This document shows, piece by piece, positions 7,406-14,744 of a stretch of DNA of 19,579 bases (its first letter is position 1; each line of letters opens with the position of its first letter). This DNA is from Flemingiibacterium sp045649205 (GTDB lineage: Bacteria > Bacillota > Clostridia > Oscillospirales > CAG-272). Position numbers and translations under genes: made by a program. The stretch is taken from NCBI GenBank assembly GCA_045649205.1, contig JAZRPJ010000112.1, positions 1-19,579 of the forward strand, given 5' to 3'. The notes under the pieces were generated by a model, which saw nothing but the letters and a program-made list of their open reading frames with translations, was not told the origin of the DNA and made no database searches.

Positions 7406-7554
7406 CATCAAAGCCTCTCCCCTATGGGAGAGGTGGCACACCGAAGGTGTGGCAGAGAGGGCTACCGAGAAACTTGGCATAAACACATAATAATTCCTCA
7501 TTTTCCCTCTCAGTCAGCTGCGCTGACAGCTCTCCCTCAGGGCGAGCCTTTATG
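7406..7554 (+). repeat. MITE-like palindromic intergenic element with imperfect terminal inverted repeats
   Basis: The left arm begins CATCAAAGCCTCTCCC at 7406. The reverse complement of the right arm begins CATAAAGGCTCGCCC at 7554. Both arms continue to GAGAGGG (7455-7461, with its complement CCCTCTC at 7505-7511), leaving an A/T-rich centre of about 43 bases. Each arm contains two hairpins: CCTCTCCC with GGGAGAGG, and CACACC-GAA-GGTGTG, in the left arm; GTCAGC-TGC-GCTGAC, and GCTCTCCC with GGGCGAGC, in the right arm. It encodes no protein, and I see no clear target-site duplication. I recall similar CCTCTCCC...GAGAGGG palindromes as dispersed repeats in gut clostridial genomes, but copy number cannot be seen in one window. 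It occupies most of the 289-base gap between two operon genes. Confidence 0.75.
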
Positions 7555-7640
7555 CCGACGGCACTCAACTGGGAACACAAATTCGAATTGGGTCAATTTT
7601 AATAATCTGAAAATATTATTTTTAAAGGAGATACATAAAA

Positions 7641-8588
7641 ATGAAATTCAACGACACAGTAAAAGGCTCTGCCCTCGAAGGCTTCTATCCTGCAGGATGG
7701 GACTTCGACAAAATTGATGCTTGCATCGACGCACCTGAAAAGATCTGCGACCGTCAGGCTCACTGGAATCCTGGCTTCACACCCGTTAAGTGCGAAGCTC
7801 TCGGCGAATTTGAAACCTACATGGGGCACGAGATCGCAATGCAGATAAAGCTTGCGGCTGACAGAAAAGAGAAGATCGCTTTCATTCTCCCCGTAGGTCC
7901 TATGGGTATGTATAAGTGGGTGGTATTCTTCCTCAAGGCTTGGAATGTATCCTGCTCTCACGTTTACACCTTCAATATGGACGAGTGGGCTGACAGCGAA
8001 GGCAACACCCTCGCTTCCGATAATCCCGGCGCATTCCAGTACGCTATGGAGCAGGCACTTTTCAATCCTCTCGGAGAACTCACCGTTCCCAAGGATCAGC
8101 GTAACTTCGCAACCAAGGATAATCTTCCTACCTACCCTGCAAAGATCGACGCTCTCAAGGCTGAAGGCGCAAAGCTCGTTCTCGTTTACGGTATCGGAAG
8201 AATGTGCCACATCGCATTCTGGGAGCCTACCTTCGCAGCTGATTACGCAACCGCAGCAGAGTGGGAAGCAGCTCCTTACCGCATAGCTGCAAAGATCCAT
8301 CCTCTTACCGTTGAGCAGAACGCTCCCACCAGCTACAAGTCCAGAACCCCCCTCGTTCCTTGCCGTGCGAACACCATCGGCCCCGGCCTCTTCCTTAAGG
8401 CTGACTATGCCATCGGCGGTGCTGACGGTACTCTCGGACGCGGAATGCAGTGGCAGGGGCTTTCCCTCTGGATGACTCTCAGATACGGCAAGACTCCTTG
8501 GATCACCTCTTCCTACATTCCTACTCTTCCCGGTAAGCTCTTCTTCCTTTCCGAGCTTGCAGGTCCTCTGGTAGCTGAGTGCAACTAA
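7641..8588 (+). CDS. NagB-like sugar-phosphate isomerase/deaminase with altered active site
   Basis: This 315-residue cytoplasmic protein belongs to the glucosamine-6-phosphate isomerase/deaminase (NagB/SugarP_isomerase) family and is longer than the usual 245-270. The catalytic FNMDEW (NagB FNMDEY, with the Asp72 proton-transfer base) is present. The second site, YGIGRMCHIAFWEP, matches NagB GVGNDGHIAFNEP but has Met-Cys for Asp-Gly and Trp for Asn. His143 and Glu148 equivalents remain, while the Asp141 equivalent is lost. The start is supported by AAAGGAG at 7624-7630. The C-terminal third (GRGMQWQGLSLWMTL and beyond) does not resemble NagB. The stop codon is separated by a single base from the next ATG, so this gene and the PfkB gene are translationally coupled. 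It may act on an unusual amino sugar phosphate. Plain NagB activity is unlikely. Confidence 0.82.
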   Translation: MKFNDTVKGSALEGFYPAGWDFDKIDACIDAPEKICDRQAHWNPGFTPVKCEALGEFETYMGHEIAMQIKLAADRKEKIAFILPVGPMGMYKWVVFFLKAWNVSCSHVYTFNMDEWADSEGNTLASDNPGAFQYAMEQALFNPLGELTVPKDQRNFATKDNLPTYPAKIDALKAEGAKLVLVYGIGRMCHIAFWEPTFAADYATAAEWEAAPYRIAAKIHPLTVEQNAPTSYKSRTPLVPCRANTIGPGLFLKADYAIGGADGTLGRGMQWQGLSLWMTLRYGKTPWITSSYIPTLPGKLFFLSELAGPLVAECN

Positions 8589-8589
8589 T

Positions 8590-9555
8590 ATGTCAGAGCG
8601 TTGCGGAATAGCTGTCGCAGGTACGATTTTGGTTGATAAGCTGTATGAGATTTCAGCTTATCCAAGTGCCGGCGAGCTTACCAAGATTAATAATATCTCC
8701 ATTGCCCTCGGCGGACTTGTTCCCAACGACGGCGTGGATCTAAAGAGAATTAACCCCGATTTCCCCGTTTTTGCAGTAGGCAAGGTCGGCGGCGATGACG
8801 AAGGTAAATTCTCCATTGAAACTCTCAAAAAAGAAGGGCTTGACGTTGACGGAATCGTTGTGGATGGTGGCGGAAAAACCAGCTTTACGGACGTTATGAC
8901 CGTAGTTGGTGGACAGCGCACATTCTTCACCTATCCCGGTGCAAGCGCAACCTTCTGTGAGGCGGATATCAACTGGGATAAGCTTCCTTGTAAGATGCTC
9001 CACCTCGGATACTTCCTCCTTCTTGATGCCGTTGATAACGGCGAGGGACTGAAGATCCTCAAAAAAGCAAAGGAGCTTGGCATTTCCACCTCCATCGACC
9101 TCGTAAGCGAAAATTCCGACAGATATAAGTGTGTGCTTCCTTGCCTCCCTTATGTTGATAATCTTATTATCAACGAGCTTGAAGCAGGCAAGCTCTGCGG
9201 GATCGAGCCCACCGACGACAACCTTCCTACCCTTGCAAAGAAGCTCCTTGAGCTTGGCGTTAGGGACAGAGTTATCATCCACACTCCGGATATCGGAGTG
9301 TGTGTAGCAGCTAACGGCGAAGTGACAATTCAGGAATCATGGCCTCTGCCGAAGGGCTTCAAAAAAGGCTCAACCGGTGCAGGCGATGCATTCTGCGCGG
9401 GAGCACTTTACGCGATCCACGAGGGACTTGATGACGATACTGTGCTTAAATATGCACAGATGACAGCGGTATCCTCACTGCGTGCAGTTGATGCTACCAG
9501 CGGCGTTGTTTGTCTTGACGAGCTTCTTAAGCTCGCTGACAGCCTCATGAAGTAA
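8590..9555 (+). CDS. PfkB (ribokinase) family carbohydrate kinase
   Basis: This is a 321-residue sugar kinase of the ribokinase/PfkB family and of normal length. The C-terminal signature GSTGAGDAFCAG sits near residues 260-271. It provides the anion hole and the catalytic base Asp266. The N-terminal glycine-rich region (GKVGGDDEGKF near 64-74) corresponds to PfkB signature 1. The substrate-binding GG motif reads ALGGLVPNDGVDL instead of the common GGSAANVA, so the sugar specificity cannot be guessed. The ATG lies one base after the stop codon of the NagB-like gene, and no strong separate ribosome binding site is visible, which supports coupling. The kinase probably phosphorylates the sugar that the neighbouring deacetylase and NagB-like enzyme act upon. 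Nucleoside, fructose or keto-sugar kinases of the same family cannot be excluded. Confidence 0.9.
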   Translation: MSERCGIAVAGTILVDKLYEISAYPSAGELTKINNISIALGGLVPNDGVDLKRINPDFPVFAVGKVGGDDEGKFSIETLKKEGLDVDGIVVDGGGKTSFTDVMTVVGGQRTFFTYPGASATFCEADINWDKLPCKMLHLGYFLLLDAVDNGEGLKILKKAKELGISTSIDLVSENSDRYKCVLPCLPYVDNLIINELEAGKLCGIEPTDDNLPTLAKKLLELGVRDRVIIHTPDIGVCVAANGEVTIQESWPLPKGFKKGSTGAGDAFCAGALYAIHEGLDDDTVLKYAQMTAVSSLRAVDATSGVVCLDELLKLADSLMK

Positions 9556-9562
9556 ATAGCTG

Positions 9563-9600
9563 AAAGAGCCGCACGGGCATAGATCCGTGCGGCTTTTGTT
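9563..9600 (+). terminator. Rho-independent terminator of the deacetylase/NagB-like/PfkB operon
   Basis: AGCCGCACGG (9567-9576) pairs perfectly with 9585-9594 around an 8-base loop and is followed by TTTGTT. It begins 11 bases after the stop codon. Confidence 0.92.
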
Positions 9601-9657
9601 CAATTTCTATAATTTGTAAATTAATTTCGTCAATATATTGAAGTGATGAAAATTATA

Positions 9658-9686
9658 TTGACAAGACGGAGAAAATGTTGTATAAT
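9658..9686 (+). promoter_or_regulatory. Perfect consensus sigma-A promoter for the PPIase lipoprotein gene
   Basis: TTGACA (9658-9663) and TATAAT (9681-9686) are both exact and separated by 17 bases, the optimum. The start of transcription would lie near 9693, giving a leader of about 28 bases with AGGAGG in it. This predicts strong constitutive expression. Confidence 0.9.
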
Positions 9687-9720
9687 AGTTAAGTATGATA
9701 ATATACAGGAGGATTTTAAA

Positions 9721-10812
9721 ATGAAATTTACCCGTATTGCCGCATTCGTTATGGCGGCGGCTATGGCAACATCTCTTGTTGCCTGCAATAATACAACCGC
9801 CCCTAGTGATACCTCTCTTACTATTAAAGGACTTGATGCAAACGGATTCTTCGAGGGAGTTAAGGCATCCGAAATTGTAACTTCCCTTGAGTACAAGGGA
9901 ATCGAGCTTCCGAAGTCTGTTAAAGAGGCTTCCGAAGAGGATATCGAAGAACAGATCGATATTATTCTCGAAGAGTATGTAACCTACGAACAGATTAAGG
10001 AAGGCACAATCGAGGACGGAACTACAGTTAATATCGACTATGTAGGTTCTGTTGACGGCGTTCCCTTTGAAGGCGGCTCTACCGGCGGTCAGGGCACTGA
10101 TGTTACAATCGGTGTTACCAATTATATCGACGGCTTCCTCGATCAGCTTATCGGTCACAAGCCCGGCGAAACCTTTGATATCAACGTTACTTTCCCGGAT
10201 CCCTATCCGAACAACACCGATCTCAGCGGCAAGCCTGCAGTCTTTAATATCACCGTTAACTACATCCAGGGTGATAAGATCGAAGCAGAGCTTACCGACG
10301 AAATCGCCGCAGAATACGGTTTTGATACCAAGGAAGATCTCATAGCTGACATCAGTGCATGGCTTATTGCTTCTCAGGCAAGTGAGGCATTTAACACTGT
10401 TGCTGAAAAGGCGGTTTGTGAGAACATTCCGGACAGCGTTATTGAGTATTTCAAGGCAAGAGATAAGGCTGAGTATACAAACTATGCTAAGTCTTACGGA
10501 ATGACTCTTGAAGACTTCCTCAAGAATGTTGGCGGTTATGATTCCCTTGATGCATATTATGAAGAGCAGATGGAGAATTACATAACTGAGGCGAAGTTCT
10601 ATCTCGTTGCTCAGGCAATCGCAGAGTTAGAGAATATCGTTATCACCTCTGAAGACGTAACTGCTTCTGCGTATGCAGGATATGTTGAGGACTACGGCGA
10701 GGCATATATCAAGCAAGTTATATTGATCCAGGACGTGATTCCTGTATTCATCGTTGACAATGCAACACTGGTTGATAATGTAGATGAAGCTGAAACAACT
10801 GAAGCTGAGTAA
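9721..10812 (+). CDS. Lipoprotein with trigger-factor-like peptidyl-prolyl isomerase domain
   Basis: This is a 363-residue membrane-anchored lipoprotein. I chose the ATG at 9721, which has AGGAGG 8 bases upstream and begins a lipoprotein signal MKFTRIAAF with a lipobox LVAC at residues 19-22. The longer open frame to 9643 covers the promoter. After a short linker a charged helical segment (residues 65-95) leads to a trigger-factor/FKBP-like PPIase domain, roughly 98-187, with GTTVNIDYVGSVDGVPFEGG, then FLDQLIGHKPGETFDI, then PAVFNITVNYI. The C-terminal half is helical and acidic and resembles the substrate-binding arms of trigger factor. The ribosome-binding N-terminal domain of trigger factor is absent. 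It probably assists folding of exported proteins outside the membrane, like PrsA. It stands alone between two terminators. Confidence 0.87.
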   Translation: MKFTRIAAFVMAAAMATSLVACNNTTAPSDTSLTIKGLDANGFFEGVKASEIVTSLEYKGIELPKSVKEASEEDIEEQIDIILEEYVTYEQIKEGTIEDGTTVNIDYVGSVDGVPFEGGSTGGQGTDVTIGVTNYIDGFLDQLIGHKPGETFDINVTFPDPYPNNTDLSGKPAVFNITVNYIQGDKIEAELTDEIAAEYGFDTKEDLIADISAWLIASQASEAFNTVAEKAVCENIPDSVIEYFKARDKAEYTNYAKSYGMTLEDFLKNVGGYDSLDAYYEEQMENYITEAKFYLVAQAIAELENIVITSEDVTASAYAGYVEDYGEAYIKQVILIQDVIPVFIVDNATLVDNVDEAETTEAE

Positions 10813-10842
10813 GCAGAAGCTTCAAACTGATAAAAATAAAGA

Positions 10843-10876
10843 ATGGGTGATGTCCAGCGGACATCACCCTCTTTTG
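10843..10876 (+). terminator. Bidirectional terminator between convergent operons
   Basis: GGGTGATGTCC (10845-10855) pairs perfectly with GGACATCACCC (10859-10869) around a 3-base loop. On the + strand TCTTTTGT follows, and on the minus strand ATTCTTTATTTTTA follows. It can therefore end both the PPIase lipoprotein transcript and the long minus-strand operon. Confidence 0.93.
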
Positions 10877-10890
10877 TATTGTCAGCAAAC

Positions 10891-12123
10891 TCATATAACG
10901 AAATTGCCTTTTTCGAATACTTTAACTTCGCTGCCGTCTTCTTTGATACCGACGATTTCCATATCTGCGGTGCCGATCATGAAGTCAACATGATTTGCAC
11001 TCTTGTTACCGCCTTTTGCCAGAAGATCGTCCTCTGAAAGCTTTTCTCCGCCTTTTTTGGTGTCGGGATAGCATGATCCGAGAGCCAGATGGCAGGATGC
11101 GTTTTCGTCAAAGAGGGTGTTGTAGAAAAGGATTCCCATATTGGAAATCGGCGAATTGTTAGGGATAAGTGCAACCTCTCCGAGTCTTCTTGAACCCTCA
11201 TCGGTGTCGAGAAGACGGTCGAGAGCACGAAGTCCGGTTTCAGCACCGTGATCTACAACCTTACCGTCCTTAAATTCAAGCCAGAATTTGTCGATAAGCT
11301 CACCCTGGTAAGAGAGGGGCATTGCGGAATATACCTTTCCGTCAGCCACACGGCAGTCGGGCATAGTGAAAATCTCCTCGGTGGGAAGATTCGGGAAGTA
11401 GTTAACACGCTCACGACAACGTTCAGAGCCGCCCTTCCAGATGTGACCGGCAACAAGCCCTACAGTGAAATTTGTACCGAGTGAGTTTTTATATCTGAGG
11501 GCAGCGAACTTTTCTTTGTTGAGTATTTTCGCGCGGCGCTTGAGTACGCGATCGTGCTTTTTCCATTTTTTAACGGTATCGCCGCGACCGATACGGCAGG
11601 TGGCGAAAATTGCCGCCCACAGCTTCTTGACAGCATTTGCCGGAGTTTCATCCGGGAATACCTTTTTCGCCCATGCCTCGCAGGGGTATGCAGCAACAGT
11701 CCAACGTATTCCGCCCTGATCCATTGTTTTATAGAAGGGCTCGAATGCTTTGTGGCTGGCAAGAGTGGATGCTTTCAGCTTTTCGCTGTCCGCACCTGCG
11801 AAAATGTCGGGGTCTTCGGCTATAATCGAAATTGCCACACAACCCTCACGGGCATAGTAGTTCTGGGATTCAGCACGCCATTCGGGAAGTGTACGGAACT
11901 GTTCAATGTCGGCTTTGTCAAGACGTGTACGTGCGGAAATTTCGTCATTCCACATGAAAATAACATCCTTTGCACCAAGCTCAAAGCACTCCTCCTGAAC
12001 CATTCTGCCAAGCTCTGCCGCAATAATAGGGCAGCGGAGAAGCACATATTTACCGGGGGTAACGGCAACGCCGAGATTTGCTATGATTTTCGCATATTCG
12101 CGAAGCTTTTCGTTAAATGCCAT
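10891..12123 (-). CDS. M29 family aminopeptidase
   Basis: This is a 410-residue cytoplasmic metallo-aminopeptidase of family M29 (AmpS/AmpT/PepS), the usual length. The family residues are all visible and at nearly the same numbering as in Thermus AmpT: Glu250 in NLPTEEIFTMPD, Glu316 in GEVALIPNNSPIS, His345 in ENASCHLALG, Tyr352, and His378 with Asp380 in NKSANHVDF. It removes N-terminal residues from small peptides using two metal ions. AAGGAG precedes the ATG. It is the last gene of the minus-strand operon, 18 bases behind pepV, so the two peptidases are made together, presumably for intracellular peptide turnover. No signal peptide is present. Confidence 0.95.
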   Translation of the reverse strand: MAFNEKLREYAKIIANLGVAVTPGKYVLLRCPIIAAELGRMVQEECFELGAKDVIFMWNDEISARTRLDKADIEQFRTLPEWRAESQNYYAREGCVAISIIAEDPDIFAGADSEKLKASTLASHKAFEPFYKTMDQGGIRWTVAAYPCEAWAKKVFPDETPANAVKKLWAAIFATCRIGRGDTVKKWKKHDRVLKRRAKILNKEKFAALRYKNSLGTNFTVGLVAGHIWKGGSERCRERVNYFPNLPTEEIFTMPDCRVADGKVYSAMPLSYQGELIDKFWLEFKDGKVVDHGAETGLRALDRLLDTDEGSRRLGEVALIPNNSPISNMGILFYNTLFDENASCHLALGSCYPDTKKGGEKLSEDDLLAKGGNKSANHVDFMIGTADMEIVGIKEDGSEVKVFEKGNFVI

Positions 12124-12141
12124 GATTGTTTATCTCCTTAA

Positions 12142-13407
12142 TTACATTTTTACGTCACAGAGGCGGACGATGGTATCTTCATAGATCTTGCAGGCGATGT
12201 CTGTATATTTGTCAAGGAAGAACTCGTTCTTCTGATGTGCGGTTTCCGGTGCACCGGGGAATCCGGGACCGAAGGATACGATATTCGGCATAGCACGGGC
12301 ATAAGTGCCGCCACCCATTACGAAGGGCTCCGCGTCGCTTCCGGTGTGTTCCTTGAACGCCTCGCAGAGTGCCGTGATTAAAGGACCGTTCTTGTCAAAA
12401 TAAACAGGTGCTTTGTTTTCGAGAAGCTCTACGCTAACACCGTATTCATCGCATTTTTTCTCGATTGCTTCAGTGATTTTCGAGAAATCAGCGGTAACGG
12501 GATAGCGGATGTCAATAACCAATGTTACAGCCTTTCCATCCGCAGATGCTACGCCAAGATTAAGTGTCAAATTTCCGCTTGGCTCATCGGAGCAGGCGCA
12601 TCCGAGGAGAGAGCCATCGCACCGTTCATCAAAGCAAGCGGTGACAAATTTGGAAATAGGGCAGGGGGAAATTTTATTAACCTTCTCCATGCAGGCGATA
12701 ATGGCGTTTTTGCCGAGCTTCGGCATACTTCCGTGAGCGGATTTGCCCTCGGCTTCAAAGGTCTTGCCGTCTATCTCACAGATGCAGGAATCAGGCACCA
12801 TATTTGCGGCACTGCCGCCTTTTACCGTGTCAACGCCGCCGTCGTGCAGAGTGAGAGCGAAATGGGCGATACCCTTCTCGCCGTAAGCGGTAGGGAAGCC
12901 GGCATCGGGAGTGAATCCTACAACGGGAAGCTGCTCCGTTTCGCAGTAATACTGCATATCGAGCCATTCGCCGCGCTCCTCTGTAAGACCGAAGATTATG
13001 CGGACACGGCGGTTCAGCTTGACCCCGTCGTCAAGAAGCTTTTTCATAGCGTAAACGCAGATAAGAGCAGGTCCTTTGTCATCCTCGACTCCACGTCCGA
13101 TAAGGCGGTCCTCACCGTCAACAGAAGCACGTGTAAGGGCGAAAGGGGGATAATCCCATCCACTGCCTGCAGGTACTACGTCCAGGTGGGCAAGGATTCC
13201 TACAATTTCGTCGCCCTCACCGATTTCGGCATATCCGAGGTAACTTGCGCATTTCTTTGTACGGAAGCCGAAAGAGGCGCAGAGATCAAGCATATAATCA
13301 AGTGCAACGGCACAGTCTTTGCCGAAGGGGTATTCTTTGTCGCCGTCTATGGCTACGCTGGGAATACGGAGAAGCCCGTCAAGGTCAGTGTAAAATTTCT
13401 CGTTCAT
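12142..13407 (-). CDS. pepV: M20 family dipeptidase, PepV-like
   Basis: This is a 421-residue zinc dipeptidase of the PepV/Sapep type. Metal and catalytic residues are visible. LAHLDVVPAG near residues 72-81 gives His74 and Asp76. GRGVEDDKGP near 104-113 gives the bridging Asp109. LTEERGEW near 141-148 gives the Glu143 general base and Glu144. FTPDAGFP gives Asp168. AHQKNEF near 390-396 gives the last His. The usual bacterial motifs DEESGW and GVTDDKGP are slightly altered to TEERGEW and GVEDDKGP, which keeps the ligands. AAAGGA lies about 9 bases before the ATG. It sits 28 bases after hemW and 18 before the M29 aminopeptidase gene. The family cleaves dipeptides in the cytoplasm. A D-peptide or carnosine preference cannot be told from sequence. 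Confidence 0.93.
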   Translation of the reverse strand: MNEKFYTDLDGLLRIPSVAIDGDKEYPFGKDCAVALDYMLDLCASFGFRTKKCASYLGYAEIGEGDEIVGILAHLDVVPAGSGWDYPPFALTRASVDGEDRLIGRGVEDDKGPALICVYAMKKLLDDGVKLNRRVRIIFGLTEERGEWLDMQYYCETEQLPVVGFTPDAGFPTAYGEKGIAHFALTLHDGGVDTVKGGSAANMVPDSCICEIDGKTFEAEGKSAHGSMPKLGKNAIIACMEKVNKISPCPISKFVTACFDERCDGSLLGCACSDEPSGNLTLNLGVASADGKAVTLVIDIRYPVTADFSKITEAIEKKCDEYGVSVELLENKAPVYFDKNGPLITALCEAFKEHTGSDAEPFVMGGGTYARAMPNIVSFGPGFPGAPETAHQKNEFFLDKYTDIACKIYEDTIVRLCDVKM

Positions 13408-13435
13408 GGAAGTTTCCTTTCTTCATGAGGATTTA

Positions 13436-14692
13436 TTAAGCTTTGTCAGAGCCGTCGGCGATACCGCCTACAATACGGCTTTCCTCGTCAAAATCCAAAA
13501 TTGCGGATAAGATGTAGTTGCTGACATACATACCTTTCGGGGTGAAAGCATATCTGTCGCCATTGTATGTCATAAAGCCGTTGTCTATGTAGATCTGCAG
13601 ACGTCTGCCATAAATTCCGTCGAAATTCATGCCGAAAAGAGCCTCAAATTCCAAGGCGGAAACACCTTCCGTAAGGCGGAGATGGAGCATGATATATTCG
13701 CCGATCCGTTCCGATGGAGTTAAGGTGTAAAGCTCATCTATCGGTCCGGCATTTCTGATCTGCGCCTCGGTTATGGAAGCACCGTCGCTTATCAGGGGTG
13801 TACCGTTAATTATGTCCGTTTCCATAGAATCAATGTACAGCATAAGGTCACGCTTGGTTGAGAAACGGATGCCGGAAAAATAAGAATGTGCGGCACAGCC
13901 GAAGCCGAGATACTCCTCGCATTGCCAATATTTTAAATTGTGGCGGCATTCATAGCCGGGCAGGGCGAAATTGGAGATTTCATAGTGACGGAAGCCCTTT
14001 ACATCCATGTAGCGGATGCAGTCGAGGTACATATCCGCTTCCGTATCCTCGTCGGGAAGAACGAGGGAGTCGCGCATTCTATGAAAAGGGGTGCCATCCT
14101 CGATTTTCAGTCCGTAGACAGAAATATGCTCAACCCCAAGGCGTGTAACAAAATCAAGGGTGCGGTTGAAGCTGTCCGCTGTCTGGAGTGGGATTCCGTA
14201 CATTACATCGGCGTTGATGTTAGTGAATCCGGCTTTCCTCGCAATGGCAAGGCTCGCCTCAAAATCTTCTGCGGAGTGAATTCTTGAGAGGGCAGAAAGC
14301 TCGTCGGCATTGCAGCTCTGAAGACCGAAGCTGAGTCGGTTTACCCCCATTTTTCTGTATTTTGTCAGTGCTTCAAGGCTGACGGTGGCAGGATTCGCCT
14401 CCATTGTAAACTCAACGTCTTTCGATAGCTTGAAGTTGCGGCTGATACCCGAAATAAGGTCGCACATTGCGTTAACGGGAAGTGCCGTCGGAGTACCTCC
14501 ACCGATGAATACGCTGTCAACAATGTAATTCTGAGCGGCGGCGCGGTAGTCCTCCATTTGCAGGAGAAGGGCATCCACATATCTTTGCATTAAATCCGCA
14601 TCTGCATCCGAGAGGGAATAAAAATCGCAGTAAGCACACTTTGAATGGCAGAAGGGAATATGGACATAAATTCCAAGATTCTTTTTTAACAT
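13436..14692 (-). CDS. hemW: HemW-type radical SAM protein (coproporphyrinogen III oxidase-like)
   Basis: This is a 418-residue radical SAM protein. The N-terminus GIYVHIPFCHSKCAYCDF carries the 4Fe-4S cluster motif CxxxCxxC (Cys15, Cys19, Cys22) followed by Asp-Phe. It lacks the fourth cysteine of true HemN (CxxxCxxCxC), which is the HemW hallmark. GGGTPTAL near 64-71 is the SAM-binding glycine motif. A C-terminal HemN_C-like domain begins near residue 280. HemW proteins are haem chaperones rather than oxidases. In E. coli they deliver haem to respiratory enzymes, but haem use in this organism is unproven. The gene lies 52 bases behind lepA, as in many Firmicutes. The only good Shine-Dalgarno sequence, AAAGGAG at 14720-14726, is 27 bases from the ATG, with a small hairpin between. 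Confidence 0.94.
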   Translation of the reverse strand: MLKKNLGIYVHIPFCHSKCAYCDFYSLSDADADLMQRYVDALLLQMEDYRAAAQNYIVDSVFIGGGTPTALPVNAMCDLISGISRNFKLSKDVEFTMEANPATVSLEALTKYRKMGVNRLSFGLQSCNADELSALSRIHSAEDFEASLAIARKAGFTNINADVMYGIPLQTADSFNRTLDFVTRLGVEHISVYGLKIEDGTPFHRMRDSLVLPDEDTEADMYLDCIRYMDVKGFRHYEISNFALPGYECRHNLKYWQCEEYLGFGCAAHSYFSGIRFSTKRDLMLYIDSMETDIINGTPLISDGASITEAQIRNAGPIDELYTLTPSERIGEYIMLHLRLTEGVSALEFEALFGMNFDGIYGRRLQIYIDNGFMTYNGDRYAFTPKGMYVSNYILSAILDFDEESRIVGGIADGSDKA

Positions 14693-14704
14693 ATCACGGT
14701 AATG

Positions 14705-14726
14705 GCTTTTTTGTGAAAGCTCCTTT
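14705..14726 (-). promoter_or_regulatory. Distant Shine-Dalgarno sequence with intervening hairpin before hemW
   Basis: On the minus strand AAAGGAG is followed by GCTTT-CACAAA-AAAGC, a 5-bp hairpin beginning at the last G of the Shine-Dalgarno sequence. The ATG is 12 bases beyond the hairpin. Folding the stem would bring the site closer to the start codon. No in-frame alternative start closer to the site is visible. Confidence 0.4.
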
Positions 14727-14744
14727 CTGTGGGATAGGGATGGC

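Noticed and set aside
7406..7554. CRISPR array or transposon with a coding region
   Set aside because: Only one pair of inverted arms is seen, with no regularly spaced direct repeats and no open frame for a transposase.
9643..9720. N-terminal extension of the PPIase lipoprotein
   Set aside because: It contains a perfect promoter and the Shine-Dalgarno site. The lipoprotein signal begins at 9721.
12733..13428. A plus-strand open frame of 231 codons opposite pepV
   Set aside because: The minus strand encodes a complete M20 dipeptidase with all metal ligands. The opposite frame shows no motif.
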